Shown piece by piece: positions 43,200 through 51,921 of a stretch of DNA of 64,000 nt. Source of the stretch: Actinomyces culturomici (GTDB lineage Bacteria > Actinomycetota > Actinomycetes > Actinomycetales > Actinomycetaceae); assembly GCF_900499005.1 (NCBI RefSeq), contig NZ_LS991316.1, forward strand, positions 314,203 through 378,202, written 5' to 3'. Made by a program: the position numbers and the translations under genes. Numbering within the stretch: position 1 is the stretch's first letter; each line of letters begins with the position of its first letter. The notes beneath the pieces were generated by a model. That model saw only the letters and a list, made by a program, of their open reading frames with translations, was not told where the DNA came from and ran no database searches.

Positions 43200-44300
43200 A
43201 GGCGCCCCTTTCGCAGGACGTGAAGGAGGAAGGCGGTCCCCCCGACCGCCTCGATGAGGACGCCGACCGAGCCCTGCGCGTAGAGGACGTGCTTGAGAAC
43301 GAAGTAGGCGCTCCCGAGGACGACGACGCCGACGAGCGCGGAGAGCGGGAGGAGACGGGAGTGGCGTGAGTGCCCGCGAGCTCGTAGGTCGCCATGGCGA
43401 CGAGGAACCCGAGGAAGGACATCGGCCCGACGAGCGAGGTCGAGACCGCCATGAGGACGGCGACGAGGAGGAGCGTGCGGACCCGGGTCCTCCTCGCTTC
43501 GACTCCGAGGCCGATCGCGACCTGCGGTCCGAGCGCGAGGACGTCGAGGGAGCGCGACTGGGCGATGAGCGCGAGGCCCGCCGCGAGGGCGAGCGGCGCG
43601 GCGAGCCCGAGCCTTTCGAGGTCGGCGTTCGCGATCGAGCCGATGAGCCGGGCGCTCAGCAGGTCGAACTGGGTCGGCGTGAGGAGCCGCTGCATGTAGG
43701 CGGCGCCCGCGCCGAGTTCCGTGCCGAGGACGATTCCGACGAGGAGGGTCCGATGAAGGTCGGCGAGACCGCGACCGAGGAGCGACCCGAAGAGGAGGGC
43801 CGCGAAGGCGACCATGAGCCCCGCCTGGAGGAGGTACTCGACCGCTCCCGGGATCCACGAGAGCCCCGCGGCGCCGAAGGCGAAGACGACGGAGGTCTGG
43901 ACGAGCCGGTAGAGCGACTCGAACCCCATGATCGAGGGGGTGAGGATCCGGTTCGCGGTGATCGTCTGGAAGGCGACGGTCGCGATTCCCTGGCACCAGG
44001 CGACGACGAGAATCGCGCCGAGCGAGGAGGCGCGCAGGACCGCGATCCGCCGGAATCCGTCGGACCTGAAGGGCATCGGGTTGTCCCAGGCGAGGATTCC
44101 CGCGCACGCGAGAAGGGCGACGAGGACGAGGCCCGCGACCGTGAGGCGGTGGCGGCGGGCGGCGGGCGCGTCGACGAAGACCGAGGGGTCGAAAGCGCCG
44201 TGCGTCTTCGCGGGCCGTTCGGAGGGGGAGCCCCGGCCTCGTCGATGGGAGTGCGCGGCGCGCGGGAGGGAGCGGGGCGGGAGGCGAGGAGCTCAGGCAC
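43196..44300 (-). pseudogene. Siderophore ABC permease (YclO/FatC-like), two frameshifts
   Basis: Starts at GTG 44300, overlapping the previous stop (VPELLASRPAPSRAPRTPIDEAGAPPPN), in one frame. The membrane part (THGAFDPSVFVDAPAARRHRLTVAGLVLVALLACAGILAWDNPMPFRSDGFRR...) is in another, so a shift lies around 44180-44240. After GFLVAMATYELAGTH a second shift near 43365-43380 is needed to reach SRLLPLSALVGVVVLGSAYFVLKHVLYAQGSVGVLIEAVGG. GFESLYRLVQTSVVFAFG is typical of FatC/YclO. The N-terminus is unusually long and Pro/Arg-rich. Confidence 0.72.
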
Positions 44301-45152
44301 GGTCGGCCCCCCTGAGGAGGAGGGCCGTGAAGACCGCGGCGCCGAGGATCGCGAGGATCGTGCCGACCGGGATCTCGAAGGGCATGACGACGAGGCGTCC
44401 GACGATGTCGCACGCGGTGACGGTGCCGGCGCCCACGAGGAAGACCCAGGGGAGGTTCGCGCGCAGGTCGTCGCCGCGGATGAGCGAGACGATGTTGGGG
44501 ACGATGAGTCCGAGGAAGGGGAGGTTTCCGATGACGACCGTGACGATCCCCGTCACCATCGCGACCATCGCCGTGCCGAGGAGGACGACGCGCCCGTGAT
44601 CGACGCCGACGCTCGTCGCCACGTCCTTCCCGAGACCTGCGATGGTGAGGCGATCGGCGACGATGGCGATGCCGGCGAGGACGAGGAGGATCGCCCAGAC
44701 GGGCTCGTACTGGCCCTCGATCGCCGAGGCGAAGGAGCCCATGAACCACGCGCCCATCGACTGGAGGGCGTTCGTCGCGAGCGCGAGCCAGGTGGAGGCC
44801 GCGCCGACGCCGCGCCGAGCATGATCCCGATGATCGGGACGACGAGGGAGGAGGTGTCGCGGATCCTCGAGAGGATCGCGAAGAAGAGCATCGTCCCTCC
44901 GAAGGAGAAGACGATCGCGAGCGCCATCTTCACGACGATCGGCGCGCCGGGGAATACGACGAGCGCGATGAGGAGCCCGAGGCCCGCCCATTCGGTCGTC
45001 CCCGTCGTCGTCGGCTCGACGAAGCGGTTGCGGGTGAGGAGCTGCATGACGAGGCCCGAGACGGCGAGCGCGGATCCGGCGAGGACGAGGCTCGCGGTCC
45101 GCGGGATCCGGGTGAGCAGGAGCATGCGGGCGCGCTCGGGGGCGATCGTCAC
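44293..45152 (-). pseudogene. Siderophore ABC permease (YclN/FatD-like), frameshifted and N-terminally short
   Basis: GTG 45152 overlaps the binding-protein stop (GTGA). The frame reads RIPRTASLVLAGSALAVSGLVMQLLTRNRFVEPTTTGTTEWAGLGLL and then breaks after VVPIIGIMLG near 44820. The rest (GVGAASTWLALATNALQSMGAWFMGSFASAIEG...LPFLGLIVPNIVSLIRGDDLRANLP) is one frame away. The first membrane helix normally preceding RIPR is missing. VEPTTTGTTEWA is the YclN/FatD hallmark. Confidence 0.75.
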
Positions 45153-46166
45153 TTCGCCGCTTCCATCGCGTCGGCGATCTGTGAGAAGTACGTCGTGTAC
45201 ATCTGGATCGACTCGTCGAGGTAGGCGGTGGCCGGCATCGCGAGGATGCGCCCGTTCTTCACGGCGTCGACGTTCGCGAGGGCCGACGTGCTCGCGAGGA
45301 CCTGCGCCGCCGGGGCCGGCGTCGAGCCGTCCTGGGAGCCGACGGCGGCGTCGCGGTCCATGACGAGGATCCAGTCGGGGTTCGCCGAGGCGATCGCCTC
45401 GACGGAGACGTCGTCGCCCTGGTGATCGGTCGAGCCCTCCGCCTCGAGGGCCGGAGTGAGCCCGAGGACCGAGTAGACGGGGCCGAGGGTGCGGCCGGTG
45501 ACGGGTGCGGCGTAGTTGATCTCCCCGCCCGACACGATGACGGCGAGGACCGTCTGGCTCGGGTCGTAGGCGGCCCTCACCCGGTCGATCGACTCGGTGA
45601 AGTCCGCGACGGTCCGGGTCGCGGCGTCCTCCCTGTCGAAGATCGTCCCGAGGAGCGTCGTCACGCGGATGAGCTCGGAGTCGAGGGGCTCGTTCTCGTC
45701 GATGTCGGTGTCGACGAGGGCGGCGTCGGGGACGAGCTCGGCGATCGCGTCGTACTGCTCGCGGAAGCGCTGGCCGTTGAGGACGAGGTCGGGCCGGACC
45801 GCGACGAGGGCCTCGAGATCGGGCTCGCGGTGGGAGCCGAGGTCGACGACGCTTTCGTCGTTCTTGTAGACGGAGTCGGACGCGATGATCTGGCGGGGCG
45901 CGGCGACGAGGTCGATGCCCCAGGCCTGAAGGGTCGCGAAGATCCTGTTGTCGGTGGCGACGACGGCCGCCGGTCGGACGGGGACCTCGACGGGGCCGCG
46001 CAGGTCCTCGACCGTTCGGGTCGTGGCGGTCGCGGACGAGTCGGCGCTCTGGGAGGCCGTGGATTGGGCGTCGGCCGATTGGGCGGGCTGGGCGCCGGCC
46101 GAGGAGCAGGCGGCGAGGGAGAGGACGACGAGCCCGGAAAGGGCGAGTGCTCCGCGCCCGTCTCAG
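45149..46166 (-). pseudogene. Siderophore-binding lipoprotein without a usable start codon
   Basis: A continuous frame from just after the acyltransferase TGA (46163-46165) encodes ALALSGLVVLSLAACSSAG (lipobox Cys). The tether and a FecB/YclQ-type binding protein follow (VEDLRGPVEVPVRPAAVVATDNRIFATLQAWGIDLVAAP...NADWILVMD-like motif NPDWILVMDRDAAVG...MEAAK). No ATG, GTG or TTG opens this frame before 45664. CTG at 46166 in the position of the usual ATGA overlap, plus a one-base shift in CGGAGCACTC, would give MRRARALALSG. The start has therefore probably been mutated twice. Confidence 0.7.
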
Positions 46167-46744
46167 GATTCGGGCGCGTCCTCGGCCCGCAGGCGCGGCA
46201 CGGACGCCTTCTCGGGGTTGACGCCGACCTTGTCCGCGTAGAAGGCGCGGATGACGTCCATGTCCGCCGCGACATCGCCCGTCAGACGGATCGTCGGGCC
46301 CCACCCGAAGGTCCGCGTCGAGGCGTCGACGAAGCCGAGCGCCACCGGGAGATCCGCCCCGGTCGCGATCCGGTAGAAGCCGGACTTCCAGTAGTCGCGC
46401 GGCGACCTCGTCCCCTTCGGGGTGAGGACGATCGTGAAGCGGTCCTCGGCGGCCGCCCGCTCGATCACCCGGGAAACGAGGCCGTGGGCGCCGGAGCGGT
46501 CGACGGGGATCCCGCCGATCCAGCGGACGAAGGGGCCGAGGACCGGCGTCTTGACGATCGAGTCCTTGACGAGGAACACGAAGGGCCGCTCGATCGACCA
46601 GAAGCTCAGCGCCATGAAGACGCCGTCCCAGTTCGAGGTGTGCGGGGCGCCGATCACCATGGTCGCGTCCTCGAGCGGCTCGTGGACGAAGGTCCACCGC
46701 GAGAAGGCGAGGTAGGCGCGGGCGATGAACTTGCGGATGCGCAT
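46163..46744 (-). CDS. 1-acyl-glycerol-3-phosphate acyltransferase-like protein
   Basis: A 193-residue PlsC-family acyltransferase (lysophospholipid acylation at the membrane). The catalytic motif is GAPHTSNWDGVFMAL, where the usual NHxxxxD reads PHTSNWD, as in the subfamily with an H(T/S)xxWD variant. Motif III is GGIPVDRSGAHGL, and TPKGTRSPRDYWKSGFYRIA fits the FPEGTRS motif. Intact, ATG start, and 2 bp after the neighbouring remnant. It abuts the broken siderophore operon but is functionally unrelated. Confidence 0.85.
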   Translation of the reverse strand: MRIRKFIARAYLAFSRWTFVHEPLEDATMVIGAPHTSNWDGVFMALSFWSIERPFVFLVKDSIVKTPVLGPFVRWIGGIPVDRSGAHGLVSRVIERAAAEDRFTIVLTPKGTRSPRDYWKSGFYRIATGADLPVALGFVDASTRTFGWGPTIRLTGDVAADMDVIRAFYADKVGVNPEKASVPRLRAEDAPES

Positions 46745-46746
46745 GG

Positions 46747-47106
46747 TCAGAGCTCCTCGGCGCGAATGGAGACGGAGAACCCGGCGGACTCGCCCGCCCG
46801 GATCCTCATGACGCGGTCGCGGACGTTCGCGGATTCGACGCAGAGGAAGCCGGGCCAGGCGTCATCCTCGACGTCGGAGAGGGCGGCCGCGCCCTCGTCC
46901 CACGGATTCCAGATGATCGTCGAGCCCGAGCCGGACTTCTCGACGGCCTTCCAGAACGCGGTGTCCGCGACGCCGTGCGGGCCAGCCGGCTCGGCGAAGG
47001 GGGCGCGCGACGGTACGGGGGAGAAGGAGAGGAGATGCGCGCCGAAGGGGGTGAGGGTCGCGGTCGACCCGGCCCCCTCGAGGGCGATCGTGGATGGGGT
47101 GCTCAC
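46747..47106 (-). pseudogene. Glucose-6-phosphate 1-epimerase remnant with in-frame deletions
   Basis: Only 119 residues remain of a family of about 280-300. The first 30 (TIALEGAGSTATLTPFGAHLLSFSPV) match the N-terminal strands and PAGPHGVADTAFW recalls the HGFARTxxW region. The C-terminal 65 (EKSGSGSTIIWNPWDEGAAALSDVEDDAWPGFLCVESANV) is the unmistakable YeaD-type end. The stretches between, including the catalytic His and Glu region, are missing, and the reading frame is kept throughout. An active epimerase is unlikely. Confidence 0.75.
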
Positions 47107-47232
47107 GGGCCCAGACTAAGGGCTTTCGCGTGTCCGATGTCGCAGCGCCCGCCAGGGGAGGGCCGTGTGCGAGCGACTAGACTCGACGGTGCTCAACCGC
47201 GCCGCCCGGGCGCGAAGAATCGAGGAGTTCCC

Positions 47233-49158
47233 ATGCCCGTTCGCCAGGACCTGCGCAATGTCGCGATCGTCGCACACGTCGACCACGGCAAGACGACGCT
47301 CGTCGACGCGATGCTCTGGCAGTCGGGCGCCTTCTCCGATCGCGACACCGTCGAGAAGACCGGCGAGCGCGTCATGGACTCGGGCGACCTCGAGCGCGAG
47401 AAGGGCATCACGATCCTCGCAAAGAACACCGCGGTCCACTACCGAGGTCCCGCCGCGCAGAGGCTCGGCCTCGCCGACGGCGTGACGATCAACGTCATCG
47501 ACACCCCCGGGCACGCCGACTTCGGCGGCGAGGTCGAGCGAGGCCTCTCGATGGTCGACGGCGTCGTCCTCATGGTCGACGCCTCCGAGGGTCCGCTCCC
47601 GCAGACCCGCTTCGTCCTCCGCAAGGCCCTCCAGGCCCAGCTCCCGGTCGTCGTCGTCGTCAACAAGGTCGACCGCCCGGACTCCCGGATCGACGAGGTC
47701 GTCTCCGAGACGACCGACCTCCTCCTCTCCCTCGGCGAGGACCTCATGAACGACGGCGTCGACGCTGACGTCGACTCGCTCCTCGACGTTCCCGTCATCT
47801 ACGCCTCCGCGAAGTCGGGCGTGTGCTCGCTCGAGAACCCCGGCAACGGGAACCTCCCGACCGAGGACCTCGAGCCCCTCTTCGAGACGATCCTCAGCCG
47901 GATCCCCGGCCCGTCGTACGAGGAGGGCGCGCCCCTCCAGGCGCACGTCACCAACCTCGACGCCTCGCCCTTCCTCGGTCGTCTCGCGCTCCTGCGCATC
48001 CACAACGGCACCCTGACGAAGGGCGCGACCGTCGGCCTCGCCCGTCACGACGGGACGATCCGCACCGTCCGCGTCACCGAGCTCCTCCGCACCGAGGGCC
48101 TCGAGCGCGTGTCCGCCGAGTCCGCCGGCCCCGGCGACATCGTCGCCGTCGCCGGCATCGAGGACATCACGATCGGCGAGTCCCTCGTCGACCTCGAGGA
48201 CCCGCGCCCCCTCCCGCTCATCACCGTCGACGATCCGGCGATCTCGATGACGATCGGCATCAACACCTCGCCGATGGCCGGCCGAGTCAAGGGCGCGAAG
48301 GTCACCGCCCGCCAGGTGAAGGACCGTCTCGATCGCGAGCTCGTCGGCAACGTCTCCCTCAAGGTCCTCCCGACCGACCGCCCCGACGCGTGGGAGGTTC
48401 AGGGCCGCGGCGAGCTCGCGCTCGCGATCCTCGTCGAGCAGATGCGCCGCGAGGGCTTCGAACTCACCGTCGGGAAGCCCCAGGTCGTCACCAAGGACAT
48501 CGAGGGCGTCCGCAACGAGCCGATGGAGCGGATGACGATCGACATCCCCGAGGAGTACCTCGGCGCCGTCACGCAGCTCATGGCCGCCCGCAAGGGCCGC
48601 ATGGAGACGATGGCGAACCACGGCTCGGGCTGGATCCGCCTCGAGTTCGTCGTCCCGGCCCGCGGCCTCATCGGCTTCCGCACCCGCTTCCTCACCGAGA
48701 CGCGCGGCACCGGCATCGCCTCGTCGATCGGCGACGGCTACGCCCCCTGGCAGGGGCCGATCGAGCAGCGCCTCACCGGCTCGCTCGTCGCCGACCGCGC
48801 CGGGCAGGCGACCCCGTACGCGATGACGAACCTCCAGGAGCGCGGCTCCTTCATCGTCGAGCCCGGCTCCGAGGTCTACGAGGGCCAGGTCGTCGGCGAG
48901 AACCCGCGCGGCGAGGACATGGACGTCAACATCTGCCGCGAGAAGAAGCAGACGAACACCCGCTCGGCGACCGCCGACGTCTACGAGTCGCTCACGCCCT
49001 CGCGCAAGCTCACCCTCGAGGAGTCCCTCGAATTCGCGGCGAACGACGAGTGCGTCGAGGTCACGCCCGAGGCCGTCCGCGTCCGCAAGGTCGTCCTCGA
49101 CGCGCAGGAGCGCTTCAAGATCGCCGCGCGCGAGCGCCGCGGCCAGATCCAGAAGTAG
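47233..49158 (+). CDS. typA: Translational GTPase TypA/BipA
   Basis: A 641-residue ribosome-binding GTPase involved in 50S assembly and stress adaptation. G1 is [10 protein letters not shown] (about 14-23), the G2 region [16 protein letters not shown]3 [15 protein letters not shown]4 NKVDRPDSR and G5 YASAKSG. The TypA-specific C-terminal domain is clear: [19 protein letters not shown]...GYAPWQG...[64 protein letters not shown] precedes the ATG and a TAGACT box lies at 47178-47183. Downstream begins a repeat island. Confidence 0.97.
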   Translation: MPVRQDLRNVAIVAHVDHGKTTLVDAMLWQSGAFSDRDTVEKTGERVMDSGDLEREKGITILAKNTAVHYRGPAAQRLGLADGVTINVIDTPGHADFGGEVERGLSMVDGVVLMVDASEGPLPQTRFVLRKALQAQLPVVVVVNKVDRPDSRIDEVVSETTDLLLSLGEDLMNDGVDADVDSLLDVPVIYASAKSGVCSLENPGNGNLPTEDLEPLFETILSRIPGPSYEEGAPLQAHVTNLDASPFLGRLALLRIHNGTLTKGATVGLARHDGTIRTVRVTELLRTEGLERVSAESAGPGDIVAVAGIEDITIGESLVDLEDPRPLPLITVDDPAISMTIGINTSPMAGRVKGAKVTARQVKDRLDRELVGNVSLKVLPTDRPDAWEVQGRGELALAILVEQMRREGFELTVGKPQVVTKDIEGVRNEPMERMTIDIPEEYLGAVTQLMAARKGRMETMANHGSGWIRLEFVVPARGLIGFRTRFLTETRGTGIASSIGDGYAPWQGPIEQRLTGSLVADRAGQATPYAMTNLQERGSFIVEPGSEVYEGQVVGENPRGEDMDVNICREKKQTNTRSATADVYESLTPSRKLTLEESLEFAANDECVEVTPEAVRVRKVVLDAQERFKIAARERRGQIQK

Positions 49159-49207
49159 TCCGGCTCTTCACAGTTGGGGGTGTAGTCGGTTGTCAGTGCC
49201 CTACACG

Positions 49208-49364
49208 ACCTGCATCGCCGTCTCGGCGGAGTTGGCGGGTGGGGAAGGTCGTCGAGTGTGCGATCCAGGTGGCCTGACACCCGGAATCAGCGGCCCGCGT
49301 GACCTGGATCGCCGCTTCGGAGGGCTTGGCGGGCGGCGAGGGGCGTTGAGTGTGCGATCCGGGT
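49208..49364. repeat. Two 63-bp direct units with complementary 11-bp ends
   Basis: Units at 49208-49270 and 49302-49364 (period 94) each start ACCTG(C/G)ATCGC and end GCGATCC(A/G)GGT, an inverted repeat with one mismatch. The core is G-rich (GGCGGAGTTGGCGGGTGGGG and similar) and ends GAGTGT. Architecture parallels the unrelated array at 5309-5584. Confidence 0.75.
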
Positions 49365-49420
49365 AGCCCCGCACGTGGAAGGGTCGGAGTGTCGGGAGCC
49401 TCGATACCGTCACCTCACCC

Positions 49421-49537
49421 GCAGAAACGCACACAGTTTCTCCGTTGGCTCCGATGCTGCAGGGCTCTGATCTGCGCTTTCTTCCGAGGATCCTGAGGTG
49501 GATCCTCCCAACGGGCCGAAACTGTGTGCGGATTTGC
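49421..49537. repeat. 117-bp inverted-repeat (MITE-like) element
   Basis: GCAGAAACGCACACAGTTTC (49421-49440) pairs with GAAACTGTGTGCGGATTTGC (49518-49537). The match extends inward through CCGTTGG (49442-49448) and CCAACGG (49508-49514). The interior contains GGATCC pairs. No open frame of note. Confidence 0.65.
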
Positions 49538-49623
49538 AGTGGGGGCGTCGGGGACGCCCCCGGTCCACGACTCCGTGATCGGCGGCCGGCCGGGATCCGC
49601 CGACTACACCCTCAACTGCGAAG

Positions 49624-49804
49624 CGCCAGTAGTCCGCGAGGTCATCGCCCCGACCGCCCGAAGGCATTTCCCTCCCCGCGTCGTCGTGCGCCTTGGGCCA
49701 CCGGGTCGTGCTCAGCCGGCGGCGAAGTCATACGCCGCATCCCCTCGACGCGCGAAGGTGATGCTCTCGGTGAGGGGGCGTTCGGGGATGGCGGTCAGGC
49801 GCGG
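49624..49804. other. Intergenic region without a recognised gene
   Basis: Between the repeat island and the next minus-strand gene. A short direct duplication GGCGGTCAGGCGCGGTCAGGCGCGGTC occurs at about 49790-49811. Nothing else was recognised. Confidence 0.35.
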
Positions 49805-50242
49805 TCAGGCGCGGTCGGCCGGAGTGGGGAACGAGGGCGGGGGCGGAACCCTCTTGCCCGTCACCATCGTCGACGCCTCGACCCGGATCCGTCCTCGCCG
49901 CGTGTCGACGACGACGTGGTCGAGCGCCGTCTCGACGAGCGTCCCCAGCGCGTCGTGCAGCCCGTCGTCCAGTCGGTAGCGGACGACGACCCTCTCGCCC
50001 GGCGTCCACGCGAGCCAGGGGAGCGGCGGGGGAGTGCGGCGCCCGGAGGGCGTCGCCTCGCCGCTCGGAGTCGGTGACCGTGACGATCTCTCCGCAGCCG
50101 GGTGCGGCCCCTCGGGGAGCATTGCGTCGCGGCTCCGTCCCGTAATTCCCGCCGCCGCGTCCTCGTCGATCGACGAGGACGGGAGCGCGCCGTCCGCGCG
50201 GACGGGAGGATCGGCGGGCCCCATTCCCTCGTGCAGCGTCAT
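49805..50242 (-). CDS. Hypothetical protein with Rv0428c-type SH3-like domain
   Basis: A 145-residue protein. The N-terminal 75 residues are low-complexity (Pro/Ser/Arg/Ala). The C-terminal half (PWLAWTPGERVVVRYRLDDGLHDALGTLVETALDHVVVDTRRGRIRVEASTMVTGKRVPPPP) resembles the small beta-barrel found at the start of Rv0428c-like acetyltransferases, without the GNAT domain. It is divergent from fdxA, a common actinobacterial arrangement. A perfect 22-bp palindrome (50159-50180) lies in the coding region and encodes part of SSSIDEDAA. Function unknown. Confidence 0.6.
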   Translation of the reverse strand: MTLHEGMGPADPPVRADGALPSSSIDEDAAAGITGRSRDAMLPEGPHPAAERSSRSPTPSGEATPSGRRTPPPLPWLAWTPGERVVVRYRLDDGLHDALGTLVETALDHVVVDTRRGRIRVEASTMVTGKRVPPPPSFPTPADRA

Positions 50243-50295
50243 GAGGGCGATAATAGGGGCCAGTCGTTTCCACCCGACACCGAAGAGGAGAAGCC

Positions 50296-50637
50296 ATGAC
50301 CTACGTCATCGCGCAGCCCTGCGTGGACGTCAAGGATCGCGCCTGCGTCGATGAATGCCCCGTCGACTGCATCTACGAGGGCGCCCGCACTCTCTACATC
50401 CACCCCGAGGAGTGCGTCGACTGCGGCGCCTGCGAGCCGGTGTGCCCGACCGAGGCGATCTTCTACGAGGACGACCTCCCCGAGCAGTGGTCCGACTACT
50501 ACCGCGCGAACGTCGACTTCTTCAAAGACCTCGGCTCCCCGGGAGGTGCCCAGAAGACCGGCCCCCAGGACTTCGACGACGCGATGATCTCCTCCCTGCC
50601 CCCGCAGAACGCGGAGTACCTCGACTCGATGAAGTGA
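50296..50637 (+). CDS. fdxA: 7Fe ferredoxin FdxA
   Basis: A 113-residue [3Fe-4S][4Fe-4S] ferredoxin, a small cytosolic electron carrier. Cysteines are at 9, 17, 21, 25, 40, 43, 46 and 50, within CVDECPVDCIYEG and CVDCGACEPVCPTEAI. The C-terminal extension (FFKDLGSPGGAQKTGPQDFD) is typical of the mycobacterial FdxA type. AGAGGAG precedes the ATG. dapC starts two bases after its stop, an order conserved in many actinobacteria. Confidence 0.95.
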   Translation: MTYVIAQPCVDVKDRACVDECPVDCIYEGARTLYIHPEECVDCGACEPVCPTEAIFYEDDLPEQWSDYYRANVDFFKDLGSPGGAQKTGPQDFDDAMISSLPPQNAEYLDSMK

Positions 50638-50639
50638 CG

Positions 50640-51782
50640 ATGACGATCCTGCCGCGCCCCCTCGGGCTCCCCGAGTTCCCCTGGAACCTCCTCGCGCCGG
50701 CGAAGGCCCTCGCGGCCTCGCACGCCGACAGGATCTGCGACCTCTCGGTCGGAACGCCCGTCGATCCGACGCCGGACTTCATCCGCGACGCGCTCGCTCA
50801 GGCCTCCGACGCCCACGGGTACCCGACCGTCGTCGGGACTCAGGAGGTGCGCGAGGCGATCCTCGCGTGGGGCCGCGGGCGCGGCATGATCGACGTCGGG
50901 CTCGACGGCGTCCTCCCGACGATCGGTTCGAAGGAAGCGGTCGCCTGGATCCCGAGGCTCCTCGGAGTCGGCCCCGGCGACCTCGTCCTCGTCCCCGAGG
51001 TCGCCTACCCGACCTACGACATCGGCGCGCGCCTCGCCGGCGCGGTGCCGGTCCCGGTCGACCCGAAGCGGCCGCAGGACTGGCCCGACGCCGTCCTCGT
51101 CTTCCTCAATTCGCCGGGCAACCCCGACGGGTCGGTCCTCTCGATTGACGAACTGCGCGCCGCCCGCGACTGGGCGCGCGCCCGCGGAGCCGTCATCGTC
51201 TCCGACGAGTGCTACGCGGCCCTTCCGTGGGAGGAGCCGTGGGCGTCCGAGGGCGTTCCCTCTCTCCTCGACGAGCGCGTCTGCGAGGGGGATCCGGAGG
51301 GGCTCCTCGTCCTCTACTCCCTCTCGAAGCAGTCGAACCTCGCGGGCTATCGCGCGGCCCTCGCCTACGGCGATCCGGCGCTCGTCGGAGCGGTCGTCGA
51401 GGTCCGCAAGCATTCGGGACTCATGGTGCCGGCTCCCGTCCAGCACGCGATGGCCCTCGCCCTCGTGGACGGCGCGCACGTCGCCGCTCAGCGGGAGGTC
51501 TATCGTGCGCGGCGCGAACGGCTCCGTACGGCAGTGAGAGCGGCGGGCCTCGAGAACGATCCGCACTCGGCGGCGGGCCTCTACCTGTGGGCGTCGAGCC
51601 CGCGGACGGGCGACTCCTGGGAGCTCGTCGACGCCTTCGCGCGCCTCGGGATCCTCGTCGCTCCGGGCGACTTCTACGGCGAGGCGGCGAAGGGCCGCGT
51701 GCGCATCGCGCTTACCGCGAGCGACGAGAGGATCGAGGCCGCGGCCGCCCGTCTGGAGGCTGCCGGTTCACTCCTCGGATGA
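50640..51782 (+). CDS. dapC: Succinyldiaminopimelate transaminase
   Basis: Transfers an amino group to N-succinyl-2-amino-6-ketopimelate in the succinylase branch of lysine/DAP synthesis. The 380-residue product is a fold-type I aminotransferase: GYPTVVGTQEVREAI, NSPGNPDGSVL (Asn for PLP), VSDECYAALPW (Asp) and VLYSLSKQSNLAGYRAA (Schiff-base Lys). SLSKQSNLAGYR and its position directly after fdxA are characteristic of actinobacterial DapC. A TGACG gap joins it to fdxA, so they are co-transcribed. Confidence 0.92.
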   Translation: MTILPRPLGLPEFPWNLLAPAKALAASHADRICDLSVGTPVDPTPDFIRDALAQASDAHGYPTVVGTQEVREAILAWGRGRGMIDVGLDGVLPTIGSKEAVAWIPRLLGVGPGDLVLVPEVAYPTYDIGARLAGAVPVPVDPKRPQDWPDAVLVFLNSPGNPDGSVLSIDELRAARDWARARGAVIVSDECYAALPWEEPWASEGVPSLLDERVCEGDPEGLLVLYSLSKQSNLAGYRAALAYGDPALVGAVVEVRKHSGLMVPAPVQHAMALALVDGAHVAAQREVYRARRERLRTAVRAAGLENDPHSAAGLYLWASSPRTGDSWELVDAFARLGILVAPGDFYGEAAKGRVRIALTASDERIEAAAARLEAAGSLLG

Positions 51783-51921
51783 ATCCGGATTCCCCGTGCG
51801 TGAAGCGGGGGATCGCGCTTATAGTGACTCGGACGACAGACTTTCGTCCTAGACGGACCGCCCCCGCGTGCCCGCCCCTCACCCGCGGTGCGATGTCGCA
51901 CGCTTCCGAGAAGGAGATCCC

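Larger units (their letters stand above)
49166..49623. repeat. 458-bp island bounded by 24-bp inverted repeats
   Basis: CTTCACAGTTGGGGGTGTAG continuing TCGG (49166-49189) pairs with 49600-49623 over 24 positions with two mismatches. The island starts eight bases after the typA stop and contains two direct hairpin units (49208-49364) and a smaller inverted-repeat element (49421-49537), but no credible gene. The structure resembles a nonautonomous mobile element or a nested repeat hotspot. No transposase is present. Confidence 0.7.
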
